A stretch of 64,000 bases of DNA. Origin: Flavobacterium zhairuonense. GTDB taxonomy: Bacteria > Bacteroidota > Bacteroidia > Flavobacteriales > Flavobacteriaceae. Position numbers and translations under genes: made by a program. Shown here one piece after another: positions 44,211 to 53,685 of this stretch. The stretch covers positions 62,001 through 126,000 of the forward strand of contig NZ_SJSY01000064.1 in assembly GCF_004352915.1 (NCBI RefSeq), written 5' to 3'. The notes under the pieces are model-generated. The model made no database searches. It saw nothing but the letters and a program-made list of their open reading frames with translations, and had not been told where the DNA came from. Numbering within the stretch: the stretch's first letter is position 1; every line of letters starts with the position of its first letter.

Positions 44211-44238
44211 TTGTGGTTAGTAAAATTTTATATATTTG
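44211..44238 (+). promoter_or_regulatory. Promoter of the PUL operon
   Basis: TTG (44211-44213), 17 nt, then TATATTTG (44231-44238) gives a full-consensus Bacteroidota promoter. The expected start, about 44245, is about 16 nt upstream of the ATG at 44261. This also argues against the longer frame start at 44213, which lies inside the promoter. The palindrome TTTCTAGAAA about 40 nt upstream could be an operator for the ROK protein. Confidence 0.65.
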
Positions 44239-44260
44239 CTCAAACCAAAAAACAAAACCA

Positions 44261-45388
44261 ATGCAGAATATCTTAAAAATTACCTTATTACCTATTTTAT
44301 TGTTTTCACTTTTTTGTTGTGCGAGCAGTGCGGCATCAATTAATGACAAATCTCCTATTGCTCCAGTTAAAGGAGTTTGGATTACTAATGTTGCATCAAA
44401 AGCGTTAGATTCTAAAGAAAATATTAATGAGGCTGTTGCGCTTTGCAAAAAATCGGGTATTACAGATATTTATGTAGTGGTTTGGAATAGAGGAACGACT
44501 TTGTATCCTAGTAAGATTATGAAAGATTTATTTGGAAAGCCAATTATGGAACGTTTTGGAGATCGTGATCCATTACAAGAAATGATTGATGCAGGACATA
44601 AAGAAAATATAAAAGTGCATGCATGGTTTGAATTTGGTTTTGCTCCTTCTTATGATGAAAATGGAGGCGCAATCCTGAAAAAATTCCCAAACTGGAAAGC
44701 AATTGATAATAAAGGGAACTTGGTAACAAAAAATGGTTTTGAATGGATGAACGCCATGGATCCTGAAGTACAGAATTTTGTAAAATCACTGATTATAGAG
44801 GTTGTAAAAAAATATAATGTTGACGGAATTCAAGGGGATGACCGTTTGCCAGCAATGCCATCGCTTGGTGGTTATGATCTTTACACGATAGCTTTATATA
44901 AAAAAGAACACAATGGGAATCTTCCTCCTGATGACTATAAAAATCCAGACTGGCTTACTTGGCGCGCAGATAAACTGACTGTTTTTCTTGGTGAACTTTA
45001 TAGAGAATTAAAAGCAATTAAACCTAAATTAATTGTGAGTATGGCCCCAAGCATACATCCTTGGGCAAAAGAAGAATATCTGCAAGATTGGCCAACTTGG
45101 CTGGATAAAGGGTATTGTGATTATGTAATTCCGCAGGTTTATAGAAAAACAATTGAGAGCTACACTTCTACATTAGAAGAGCAAGTAAAATTCCTTAAAA
45201 AAGATCAAAAAGATAAATTCTTCTCAGGAGTCTTGCTGCAAGTAAATGGTGTAAATCCAAAACCTGATTTTTTAAAGCAGATGATTGACGTCAATAGAAA
45301 ATTAGGAGTAAAAGGAGAATCTTTCTTTTTCTATGAAGGTTTGAAAGCTTTTCCAGAATATTTTTCTACAGAATATACTAAAAAGTAG
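44261..45388 (+). CDS. GHL10-family glycoside hydrolase (DigH/YngK-like), paralogue 1
   Basis: A 375-residue secreted protein of the GHL10 (DUF187) TIM-barrel group, to which E. coli DigH and Bacillus YngK belong. DigH cleaves denuded peptidoglycan glycan strands. A signal peptide with a possible lipobox (LFCC, then a Ser/Ala stretch) precedes PVKGVWITNVAS. Conserved blocks are ITDIYVVVWNRG, HAWFEFGF, VDGIQGDDR (an acidic pair at the end of a strand, plausible catalytic residues), SMAPSIHPW and YCDYVIPQVY. It is the first gene of the PUL. A close paralogue lies at 57439-58569. The polymer substrate is not shown by the sequence. Confidence 0.8.
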   Translation: MQNILKITLLPILLFSLFCCASSAASINDKSPIAPVKGVWITNVASKALDSKENINEAVALCKKSGITDIYVVVWNRGTTLYPSKIMKDLFGKPIMERFGDRDPLQEMIDAGHKENIKVHAWFEFGFAPSYDENGGAILKKFPNWKAIDNKGNLVTKNGFEWMNAMDPEVQNFVKSLIIEVVKKYNVDGIQGDDRLPAMPSLGGYDLYTIALYKKEHNGNLPPDDYKNPDWLTWRADKLTVFLGELYRELKAIKPKLIVSMAPSIHPWAKEEYLQDWPTWLDKGYCDYVIPQVYRKTIESYTSTLEEQVKFLKKDQKDKFFSGVLLQVNGVNPKPDFLKQMIDVNRKLGVKGESFFFYEGLKAFPEYFSTEYTKK

Positions 45389-45476
45389 ATTGACAAAGAA
45401 TGTCAAAGAGGTAAATCGCCGTAAAAGCGACTGCCATAATATTGCCTCAAAAATAATTGATTTTTAAAATCTGGAT

Positions 45477-46892
45477 ATGAAAACAAGAGCTTTGTCTATT
45501 GATGCTTTAAGAGGATTTGCGATTATCGCAATGATACTTTCTGGACAAATGATCCTAACGTATTTACCTGCTTGGATGGCGCATGCACAAGTGCCCCCCA
45601 ACTCATCATTTAATCCAAATATTTACGGGATTACTTGGGTAGATCTTGTTTTTCCTTTCTTTTTATTTTCAATGGGTGCCGCATTTCCTTTTTCATTAGG
45701 AAGCAAATTAGAAAATGGAGCTAATAAATGGACGCTCTCCCGAGATTCCTTTTTTAGAGGACTTCAATTGGTCTTTTTTGCCATATTTTTTGAGCATATG
45801 AGACCATTTGTAATCGGTAATCCTGTAGATGTTATTTCATGCTTAATTTCTCTAGGCAGTTTTGTTTTGATGTTTTTTATGTTTTCAACAGATACGCTGC
45901 CGTTTATAAAAGCTTCAAAAAATCAAAAATTAAATAGTTCGATTATAAAATTAGCGGCTTTTGCAATTGGATTTGCGTTATTATTGGCGACAAATTTTCA
46001 AGGAAAAGAGAATCAAGATTTTGATCTTTATTATAGCGATATCATTCTGATTGTTCTTGCAAATATGGCCTTTTTGGCAAGTGTGATTTATATTTTCACA
46101 TTCAAAAAACCAACTCGCCGACTATTGGTTTTGCCGTTTATTATGGCCGTTTTTTTAGCGAGCACAAACGATGGATGGGTAAAGCAATTGTATAATTTTA
46201 CGCCGTTTGCATGGGCTTACAAATTTTATTATTTAAAATATTTCTTTATCGTAATTCCAGGAACTCTTGCCGGAGAATATATAAAGGAATGGACTGTTGC
46301 GCAGCTAAATGAAGTGCGAGAAAATGATAATAAGGCGATTGTGGCCGGTCTTATTTCTATATCGATTATTATAAGCAACGTTTATTTTTTATTTGTACGT
46401 GAATTAGAAGTGAATCTTGTGGTTACTTTAGGTTTATTGATTTTGAATTATTTTATTTTAAAATCAAATACTTCAGAGTTTGGTGTTTTTTGGAAAAAAC
46501 TTTTTTCGGCAGGAGCTTATTGTTTAGTATTAGGATTGTTTCTAGAGGCTTATGAAGGCGGCATTAGAAAAGATACTTCAACGTACAGTTATTATTTTGT
46601 GACATCAGGTTTGGCATTTTTTGCGATACTTTTTTTCTCCGTGATTTGTGATTATTTCAAATGTATCAGAGCAACTAAATTTTTGGTTTTGACAGGACAA
46701 AATCCAATGATTGCCTACGTTTCGACCTCAATGGTTGTGATGCCAATTCTCACCATTTTAACAGTTACAAATTATTTTGACACATTCAATGAAAATGCTT
46801 TTACAGGATTTTTGAGAGGTTTTATACTTACTGTGTTAGCTGTTTTGATAACAACCTTTTTCTCTAGAAAAAAAATATTTTGGAGAACCTAA
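45477..46892 (+). CDS. DUF5009/NagX-like membrane protein (HGSNAT-related)
   Basis: A 471-residue polytopic membrane protein with about 11-12 helices. The N-terminal SIDALRGFAIIAMILSGQM is the signature of the heparan-alpha-glucosaminide N-acetyltransferase-like superfamily, and WVDLVFPFFLFSMGAAFPFSLG follows. Bacterial members called NagX accompany GlcNAc catabolism genes and are proposed to transport or acetylate amino sugars. The next gene starts 34 nt downstream. The location suggests handling of GlcNAc-type products at the inner membrane. Confidence 0.78.
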   Translation: MKTRALSIDALRGFAIIAMILSGQMILTYLPAWMAHAQVPPNSSFNPNIYGITWVDLVFPFFLFSMGAAFPFSLGSKLENGANKWTLSRDSFFRGLQLVFFAIFFEHMRPFVIGNPVDVISCLISLGSFVLMFFMFSTDTLPFIKASKNQKLNSSIIKLAAFAIGFALLLATNFQGKENQDFDLYYSDIILIVLANMAFLASVIYIFTFKKPTRRLLVLPFIMAVFLASTNDGWVKQLYNFTPFAWAYKFYYLKYFFIVIPGTLAGEYIKEWTVAQLNEVRENDNKAIVAGLISISIIISNVYFLFVRELEVNLVVTLGLLILNYFILKSNTSEFGVFWKKLFSAGAYCLVLGLFLEAYEGGIRKDTSTYSYYFVTSGLAFFAILFFSVICDYFKCIRATKFLVLTGQNPMIAYVSTSMVVMPILTILTVTNYFDTFNENAFTGFLRGFILTVLAVLITTFFSRKKIFWRT

Positions 46893-46926
46893 AGAATTCA
46901 ATCTTGCTATTAAAATATTATATATT

Positions 46927-48726
46927 ATGAAAATTCAAATAATCGCATTTTTTTTATTTTGTTATGGATATTCTCAGAATATCACCAAAAAAACGGTTGA
47001 CGTTTTAGTAATTGGAGGCTCTACCAGCGGAACATCTGCTGGTATTGCATCTTCGAGATTGGGAGCTAATACATTAATTGTTGAAGAATCTCCATGGATA
47101 GGAGGTATGTTTACTTTGCAAGGAGTTGGTGCCTGCGATGGTAACCATAATTTAGATTCTGGAATCTGGAATGAATTCAGAGGCGCGCTTAGAGATTATT
47201 ACGGAGGTGCCGCTGCTCTTGAAACAGGCTGGGTGAGCAACACACTTTTTGAGCCTTCAGTTGGAAATAAAATTTTCAATCAAATTGCTGCAAAAGAAAA
47301 AAATCTTGCAATTATTCACGGTTATTATGTTGTAAGCATCTTAAAAAATGGAAATATTGTTACAGGTGCTACTTTCAAAAATGATAAAAATGATATTTTA
47401 GAAGTTCAGGCAAAAATTACAATTGATGCTACAGATATTGGTGAAACGCTGAAAATGGCTGGAGCGGCTTATCGCTTAGGAATGGATTCCCAAAAAGAAA
47501 CCAAAGAAGCCAATGCTCCATTAAAAGCCAATAATATTGTTCAGGATTTAACTTGGGTTGCCATCTTAAAAGATTATGGCAAAGGAACTGACAAAACTAT
47601 TGCAAAACCAAGCAATTATTCAGCTTCAAATTTTACTGGTTCTTGCATGGAAACAGTTGATCACAAGGAAATCGACTGCGATAAAATGCTATCGTACGGT
47701 AAAATGCCTAATAATAAGTACATGATCAACTGGCCGAAAAAAGGCAACGACGTATATCTCGACGTAGTTGAATTATCAAGAGAAGACAGAAATAAAGAAC
47801 TGCTAAAAGCAAGAAATTATACTTTACAGTTTGTTTATTATATACAAAATGAACTCGGATACAAGAATCTTGGTTTAGCTGATGACGAATTTAATACGTC
47901 AGATTTATTAGCTTATGCTCCGTATTATCGTGAAGGAAGAAGAGTAAAAGGAGTTTCGTTTTTGACATATAACCACGTTGCTGATCCTTATAATCAAAAA
48001 GAAGCTTTGTATAAAACAGGAATTTCTGTCGGAGATTATCCTGTAGATCATCATCACAAACAAAACCCAAATGCCCCTGATCTTGGATTTCCAGCGGTAC
48101 CTTCTTATAATGTGCCGCTAGGATCTCTAATCCCTGAAAAAGTTGATGGATTTATTGTTTCTGATAAAGCGATTTCAGCCTCGAATTTAATTAATGGCGC
48201 AACACGTTTACAGCCTGTGGTTTTGCTTACTGGCCAGGCAGCGGGAACTTTAGCAGGAATTGCGGTAAAAAATAAAGTTGAGCCGCGACAGGTTTCGGTA
48301 AGAGAAGTGCAGCAATCACTTTTAAATCAAAAAGCATACATCATGCCTCTGTTTGATGTAAAACCTACAGATCCTGCTTTTGAAGCTATTCAAAAAATTA
48401 CTGCTACCGGAATTTTAAAAACAAAAGGCGAAAGCTACAAATGGGCAAACAGAACTTGGTTTTATCCAGAACAGAATATTACAGTTCAGGAATTTACAGA
48501 AGGATTGAATCAGTTTGACAAAAAGAATAAAGTCGTGAAAAGTCAAACGCTTCTTACGGAACAGGAAGCAGTGAATCTTTTGACAAAAGCGGGGGCTAAA
48601 TTCCCAAAAGGAAATCTTTCGGCAAATCCAATAAGTAAAAAAAACTTGGCAATACTAATTGAGGAAAGCCTACATGCATTTGAAAAAGAAATTGATTTTT
48701 CGGGAAACATCAAAGCCAAAAAATAA
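46927..48726 (+). CDS. Secreted FAD-dependent oxidoreductase with SLH-like C-terminal region
   Basis: A 599-residue protein with a short signal peptide (FFLFCYGYSQN) and the PF12831-type FAD_oxidored fold. The dinucleotide motif VIGGSTSGTSAGIASSRLG is at about 29-47. ITIDATDIGE and the C-terminal GATRLQPVVLLTGQAAGTLAGIA are family-typical FAD contacts. The last ~130 residues (from VREVQQSL to the end) contain a segment reminiscent of an S-layer homology module (PAFEAIQKITATGIL). Relatives are often mislabelled xanthan lyase. An oxidative step on a sugar or sugar acid released by the PUL enzymes is plausible but unproved. Confidence 0.78.
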   Translation: MKIQIIAFFLFCYGYSQNITKKTVDVLVIGGSTSGTSAGIASSRLGANTLIVEESPWIGGMFTLQGVGACDGNHNLDSGIWNEFRGALRDYYGGAAALETGWVSNTLFEPSVGNKIFNQIAAKEKNLAIIHGYYVVSILKNGNIVTGATFKNDKNDILEVQAKITIDATDIGETLKMAGAAYRLGMDSQKETKEANAPLKANNIVQDLTWVAILKDYGKGTDKTIAKPSNYSASNFTGSCMETVDHKEIDCDKMLSYGKMPNNKYMINWPKKGNDVYLDVVELSREDRNKELLKARNYTLQFVYYIQNELGYKNLGLADDEFNTSDLLAYAPYYREGRRVKGVSFLTYNHVADPYNQKEALYKTGISVGDYPVDHHHKQNPNAPDLGFPAVPSYNVPLGSLIPEKVDGFIVSDKAISASNLINGATRLQPVVLLTGQAAGTLAGIAVKNKVEPRQVSVREVQQSLLNQKAYIMPLFDVKPTDPAFEAIQKITATGILKTKGESYKWANRTWFYPEQNITVQEFTEGLNQFDKKNKVVKSQTLLTEQEAVNLLTKAGAKFPKGNLSANPISKKNLAILIEESLHAFEKEIDFSGNIKAKK

Positions 48727-48730
48727 TAAA

Positions 48731-49393
48731 ATGTTCAAAAGTATTTGTGTTTTCTTTTCGACTCTTTTTATGGGGCTATTAGCTCAAGAAAACAAGCAGG
48801 TTTTTCATAATTATTTCTATGACCAAAGACGCTCTTTTTTCGAATCAATGCCAGCAGGTAAAAACGAAATTATTTTACTAGGCGATAGTATAACGAATTG
48901 TGCCAACTGGGATGAAATTTTTTCAGGTGGGAAGGTAAAAAACAGAGGGATTTCAGGTGATATTACATTAGGAGTTCTTGACAGAATGGATGAAATCGCA
49001 AAACGTAAACCTAAAAAAGTATTTATTCTCATTGGGATTAATGATATCGCTCAAAAAATCAGTACCGAAGTAATCTTGAAAAATTATCAAAGTATAGTGT
49101 CAAAATTAAAAAATGATAGTCCTGGAACGTTAATTTATATTCAAAGCATTTTACCCACAAATGATGAGTTTGATACATTCAAAAATCATCAAGGAAAAAT
49201 GGAAACTATAAAACAGGTGAATGTAGAATTAGAAAAATTGGCTAAAGAGAATAATGCCGAGTTTATAAATCTTTTTCCGCATTTCTTGGATCAAAACGGC
49301 AAGCTGAGCAAATCCTATACAAATGATGGACTGCATCTTTTAGGACCAGGTTATCTGTTATGGGCATCCCTAATAAAAAAATACATTGAGTAG
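48731..49393 (+). CDS. Secreted SGNH/GDSL-family hydrolase
   Basis: A 220-residue SGNH hydrolase with a signal peptide (MFKSICVFFSTLFMGLLAQ). All four blocks are present: LLGDSITN with the nucleophilic serine, ISGDITLGVLDRMDE with the glycine, LIGINDIAQ with the asparagine, and NDGLHLLGPGY with the acid-histidine pair. Such enzymes in PULs often remove O-acetyl groups from sugars. I use the start at 48731, 4 nt after the preceding stop. The longer frame from 48659 would overlap the oxidoreductase by 68 nt and bury the signal peptide. Confidence 0.87.
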   Translation: MFKSICVFFSTLFMGLLAQENKQVFHNYFYDQRRSFFESMPAGKNEIILLGDSITNCANWDEIFSGGKVKNRGISGDITLGVLDRMDEIAKRKPKKVFILIGINDIAQKISTEVILKNYQSIVSKLKNDSPGTLIYIQSILPTNDEFDTFKNHQGKMETIKQVNVELEKLAKENNAEFINLFPHFLDQNGKLSKSYTNDGLHLLGPGYLLWASLIKKYIE

Positions 49394-49423
49394 AAATAAT
49401 AAACTTTTAAAAATATAGTGTAA

Positions 49424-50626
49424 ATGTTAGAGACTAATAATGATATCAAATTTGACCAAATTCAGCACACAGATTTGGGTCAATACGCAGACTTATACAA
49501 AGATGAATTATTAAATGAAGTGATTCCGTTTTGGGAAAAATATTCTATTGATAATCAGTACGGCGGATATTTTACTTGTTTGGACAGGCAAGGTAACGTT
49601 TACGATACTGATAAATTCATCTGGTTGCAAGGCAGACAAGTATGGACTTTTTCGATGCTGTACAATAAAGTAGAAAAAAAACAGGAATGGCTTGATATAG
49701 CGCTTCATGGAGCAAAATTTTTGTTGGAAAACGGCAGAGACGAAGAAGGGAACTGGTATTTTTCTTTAAACCAAAAAGGAGAACCTTTAGTAGTTCCGTA
49801 TAACATATTTTCAGACTGTTTTGCTGCAATGGCATTTGGGGAATTGTACAAAGCCACAAACGACGCTTTGCACAAGGAAGTTGCCGTAAATACTTATAAC
49901 AATATTATTGCAAGACAGAATGATCCGAAAGGAAAATGGAGTAAAGCATACAACGGCACAAGAGAATTGAAAAACTTTTCTCTTCCAATGATTTTATGCA
50001 ATCTGTCTCTTCTTCTCGAAGAAGCAATTGGTAAAGAAGTGGTAGATCGAATGATTCCGCCACTTATTGAAGATATCATGACTAATTTCTTAAACAAAGA
50101 ACACGGCATCATCATGGAAAATGTGGGAGCAAATGGTGCTTTTAGTGACAGTTTTGAAGGAAGAATCATCAATCCTGGCCATGGAAATGAATCAATGTGG
50201 TTCCTTATGGATATTGCGGCTCGATACAATAAACCAGAGCTTGTTAAGCAATGTGAAGAAATTTTAATCAAAACAACAGAATTTGGTTGGGATAAAGAGT
50301 TTGGAGGAATCTATTATTTCTTAGATATCAAAGGCCACCCGACACAAGAACTGCAATGGAACCAAAAGTTATGGTGGGTTCATATCGAAACCATGATTTC
50401 TTTTGCGAAAGCTTATAAACTGACAGGTAACGAAAAAAGCAAGGAATGGTTTGTAAAACTTCACGATTATACCTGGAACCACTTTAGAGATGAAAAATAC
50501 AAAGGAGAATGGTTTGGCTACCTGACCAGAGAAGGAAAACCGCTTCTAGAAGCAAAAGGAGGAAAATGGAAAGGATGCTTCCATGTTCCTAGAGGATTGT
50601 ACGAATTATGGACGACTTTAAAATAA
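49424..50626 (+). CDS. AGE-family sugar 2-epimerase (N-acylglucosamine 2-epimerase-like)
   Basis: A 400-residue cytosolic (alpha/alpha)6-barrel protein of the N-acylglucosamine 2-epimerase/cellobiose 2-epimerase superfamily. Signature blocks are WLQGRQVWTFSMLYN, NPGHGNESMWFLMDIA, QKLWWVHIETMISFA and GCFHVPRGLYELW, which supply the three conserved histidines of the active site. The most likely reaction is interconversion of GlcNAc and ManNAc. Epimerisation of a disaccharide end is the alternative. It is the only clearly cytosolic enzyme in this part of the PUL. Its 30- and 34-nt flanking gaps place it in the operon. Confidence 0.82.
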   Translation: MLETNNDIKFDQIQHTDLGQYADLYKDELLNEVIPFWEKYSIDNQYGGYFTCLDRQGNVYDTDKFIWLQGRQVWTFSMLYNKVEKKQEWLDIALHGAKFLLENGRDEEGNWYFSLNQKGEPLVVPYNIFSDCFAAMAFGELYKATNDALHKEVAVNTYNNIIARQNDPKGKWSKAYNGTRELKNFSLPMILCNLSLLLEEAIGKEVVDRMIPPLIEDIMTNFLNKEHGIIMENVGANGAFSDSFEGRIINPGHGNESMWFLMDIAARYNKPELVKQCEEILIKTTEFGWDKEFGGIYYFLDIKGHPTQELQWNQKLWWVHIETMISFAKAYKLTGNEKSKEWFVKLHDYTWNHFRDEKYKGEWFGYLTREGKPLLEAKGGKWKGCFHVPRGLYELWTTLK

Positions 50627-50660
50627 ACTAATTAATCAAAAACCAAAATTATTATTAACT

Positions 50661-53600
50661 ATGAAAAAAGGAATATTATTCTTGATGTTTTGTTTGGTCT
50701 CGCTGTTTGCTGAGGCACAGACAAGACAGTTAAAAGGGGTGATTACAGATTCTGACGGCATGCCGCTGGTGGGAGCTAATGTTTTGATCCAAGGTTCAAA
50801 AACTGGAGCTTCGACAGATTTTAACGGAAGTTTTCAATTAGATGTACCAAACCAAAAAACAACGTTGCTTGTAAGTTACATCGGATTTAAAGACATGACG
50901 GTAGATGCTACAGGAAAAACTTCTATAAAAATACAAATGCAGTCTGTAACAAACCAAATGCAAGAAGTTGTTGTTGTTGGATATGGAACACAAAAGAAAG
51001 CAACTTTGACAGGAGCTATCGGAATTGTAAAAGGTGCTGATTTAAACAAAAGAGCAGTAGCGTCATTATCAACAGGATTGCAAGGAACTATTGCAGGGGT
51101 TACGGTACAACAAACTTCTGGAGAGCCAGGAAGTGATGGTTCTAATATCAGAATTAGAGGTATTGGTTCTGTAAATTCAAGCACATTTCCATTAGTATTG
51201 GTAGATGGTATCGAAATGGATATCAATCAAGTAGATATGAATACGGTTGAAAATGTTTCTGTTTTGAAAGATGCTGCTTCAGCTTCTATCTACGGATCAA
51301 GAGCTTCAAATGGGGTAATTTTGATTACAACAAAAAGAGGAAAAGATGGAAAAATGAAAGTAAGTCTTGATGCTTATACTTCGATCCAATCGCCTACAAA
51401 CATGCCTGTAGTTTTAAAAGCAGCAGATTATCTTCAAGCGGAATTGAATTCTTTGGATAACGCTGGAGTTACGATTCCTGCAGATCAGAGAGCAGCAAGA
51501 GAGCAAATGATTGCAGATCAAAGAAATTACAAACCAGACAACTGGAACAGATATGATACAGATTGGAAAGATGCTACGATCAAAAAGAGCGCAATCATGA
51601 CCAACAATAATATATCATTATCTGGAGGAGGAAAAGACATTAAATATTTTGGGGCATTCACTTCTCTTAAGCAAGATGGTTTGATTGAAAATAATAATTT
51701 CAGAAGAATCAATGTGAGATTAAATACAGATGCAAAAATTAACGAATGGTTAAAATTAAACAACGAAATCTCATATAGAACTTCTACTCAATTGACACCT
51801 GGAATTTCAACTCCAAAAGGAATCATAAACAAAGCTTTGTATATGTTGCCAACGCTTTCTGCGGTTAAAGAAATTGATGGAAACTGGGGGTACGGAAAAA
51901 ATGGTGACAATCCTGTAGCAAATGCAGAAGCATCAGGAAGCCAAACTATTGAAAGACCTGAGATTTTGATGAATGCTACTTTGATTGCTACTCCAGCAAG
52001 CGGATTGGAAGTATTAGCACAATACAGCTACAGAAAAACTGAAAACAGAGGTACGTTTATCACAACTCCATACATGACTTCATTAAAAGGAGTGGTACAA
52101 GGTTATTACCCAGCTAGAGATGGTGTTACAGAGGCTTATAGTGCTAATGTTCGCAATTATTTTAGAGCACAAGCTTCATATGCTAAAACTTTCGGTGAGC
52201 ATGATTTTAAAATCATGGCAGGAACCCAAAGCGAGAATAATATTCTTAAAGATATCAGCGCGAGCAAAAATGGTTTTGATTTAGAAAGATATTATTTAGT
52301 AAACGGTGATGGCGCAACAGCATCAGCAACAGGTGGAGCAACAGAGTGGGCAATGTCTTCTTTTTACGGAAGATTTAATTATGATTTTGGTGGAAAATAT
52401 CTGTTTGAAGTAACTGGCCGTTACGATGGTTCTTCTAGATTTAGTGAAGGACAACGTTGGGGATTCTTCCCATCTTTCTCTGCTGGATGGATGGTGAGCA
52501 AGGAGAAATTTATGGAGCCAATCCTACATTATGTAAGTGATTTTAAGTTAAGAGCATCTGTAGGAACTCTAGGAAATCAAGATATCGGAAACTATCCTTA
52601 TGCATCAACTATTCAGCCTGGATACAGCTATTGGCTAGACAAACAATTGGCTCAAGGTGTAGCGCAAACTACATTATCAAATCCTAATGTTACATGGGAA
52701 AAATCAAAACAGACAGATTTTGGTCTTGACGCTACTTTCTTCAACAGAAAACTTTCTGCTACGTTTGATTATTACATAAAAGACGTTTACGATATGCTTT
52801 TGGTTTATCCAGTAACTTATTATACAGGACTTAACGCAACTTATACTAACGCTGGTGATATGCAGAATAAAGGTTGGGAGGTTAGTTTGACATACAAAAA
52901 TCATATTGGAGATTTTAACTACAGCGTTACAGGAAACTTGAGCAACAATGAAAATGAGATTACAAAATTATACGGACCAAATTCAGACAGATCAGTTACT
53001 GTAGGATATCCTAACGGCGGAATCTGGGGTTATAAAACAGATGGATATTATGTAGACGCAGCCGATGTTGCAAATTCTCCAAAACTATCTAATGCAACAA
53101 AACCAGGTTATGTGAAGTATGTAAAAATGGATCCAACTGGAGCAAATCCAACTCTTATTACTGAAAATGACAAAGTATATTTAGGAGATCCATTTCCTCA
53201 TTATGAGTATGGATTGAATTTGACAGCAAGTTATAAAAACTTTGATTTGACTTGTTTTTTCCAAGGAGTTGGAGAGCGAAAAGTATTGATGAGCGGTATT
53301 GGAGTAAGACCATTCTTTAACGGATCAAATTTATTTGCACATCAAGTTGATTCTTGGACACCTGATCATCAGGATGCTGCCTATCCAATTTTAGTTCCTG
53401 AAGCGAACTCTGCTGATAACTTTGTTGCATCAGATAAATGGGTTAAAAACGGAGCTTACCTAAGATTGAAAAATATTGTTTTAGGATATAGTCTTCCAAA
53501 AACATTTTTAGAAAAAGCACATATTGACGGTCTTCGCCTTTATGTAAGCGGACAAAACTTATGGACTTTGAGTCATTTCTTTCCAGGATATGATCCAGAA

Positions 53601-53681
53601 GTAAGTTACGGAGGAAATCTAGGAGGAGAGTTTTACCCAATCATGCAGACGGTAACAGTAGGTGCTAACTTAAAATTTTAA
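50661..53681 (+). CDS. susC: SusC/RagA-family TonB-dependent outer-membrane transporter
   Basis: A 1006-residue SusC-type receptor. A signal peptide (cleavage near FAEAQ) is followed by a carboxypeptidase-regulatory-like beta-sandwich (about 23-97, with GVITDSDGMPLVGANV) and a plug domain (about 110-225) including the SusC-typical VVVVGYGTQKK and LVLVDGIEMD. A 22-stranded barrel runs to the C-terminal TVTVGANLKF. With its SusD partner 4 nt downstream it should form the pedal-bin complex that takes up oligosaccharides, energised by TonB. The ligand is inferred from neighbours to be an amino-sugar-containing glycan. Confidence 0.95.
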   Translation: MKKGILFLMFCLVSLFAEAQTRQLKGVITDSDGMPLVGANVLIQGSKTGASTDFNGSFQLDVPNQKTTLLVSYIGFKDMTVDATGKTSIKIQMQSVTNQMQEVVVVGYGTQKKATLTGAIGIVKGADLNKRAVASLSTGLQGTIAGVTVQQTSGEPGSDGSNIRIRGIGSVNSSTFPLVLVDGIEMDINQVDMNTVENVSVLKDAASASIYGSRASNGVILITTKRGKDGKMKVSLDAYTSIQSPTNMPVVLKAADYLQAELNSLDNAGVTIPADQRAAREQMIADQRNYKPDNWNRYDTDWKDATIKKSAIMTNNNISLSGGGKDIKYFGAFTSLKQDGLIENNNFRRINVRLNTDAKINEWLKLNNEISYRTSTQLTPGISTPKGIINKALYMLPTLSAVKEIDGNWGYGKNGDNPVANAEASGSQTIERPEILMNATLIATPASGLEVLAQYSYRKTENRGTFITTPYMTSLKGVVQGYYPARDGVTEAYSANVRNYFRAQASYAKTFGEHDFKIMAGTQSENNILKDISASKNGFDLERYYLVNGDGATASATGGATEWAMSSFYGRFNYDFGGKYLFEVTGRYDGSSRFSEGQRWGFFPSFSAGWMVSKEKFMEPILHYVSDFKLRASVGTLGNQDIGNYPYASTIQPGYSYWLDKQLAQGVAQTTLSNPNVTWEKSKQTDFGLDATFFNRKLSATFDYYIKDVYDMLLVYPVTYYTGLNATYTNAGDMQNKGWEVSLTYKNHIGDFNYSVTGNLSNNENEITKLYGPNSDRSVTVGYPNGGIWGYKTDGYYVDAADVANSPKLSNATKPGYVKYVKMDPTGANPTLITENDKVYLGDPFPHYEYGLNLTASYKNFDLTCFFQGVGERKVLMSGIGVRPFFNGSNLFAHQVDSWTPDHQDAAYPILVPEANSADNFVASDKWVKNGAYLRLKNIVLGYSLPKTFLEKAHIDGLRLYVSGQNLWTLSHFFPGYDPEVSYGGNLGGEFYPIMQTVTVGANLKF

Positions 53682-53685
53682 CAAG

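Larger units (their letters stand above)
43804..44260. other. Intergenic region upstream of the PUL operon
   Basis: The 457 nt hold the ROK terminator at the left and the PUL promoter at 44211-44238. Between them, around 44130-44175, segments such as TCCTAGAATACT and TTTCTAGAAA (the latter palindromic, 44161-44170) could be operators. No ORF looks coding. Confidence 0.45.

Noticed and set aside
48659..48730. Longer N-terminus for the SGNH hydrolase
   Set aside because: It overlaps the preceding gene by 68 nt and would place charged residues before a clear signal peptide.
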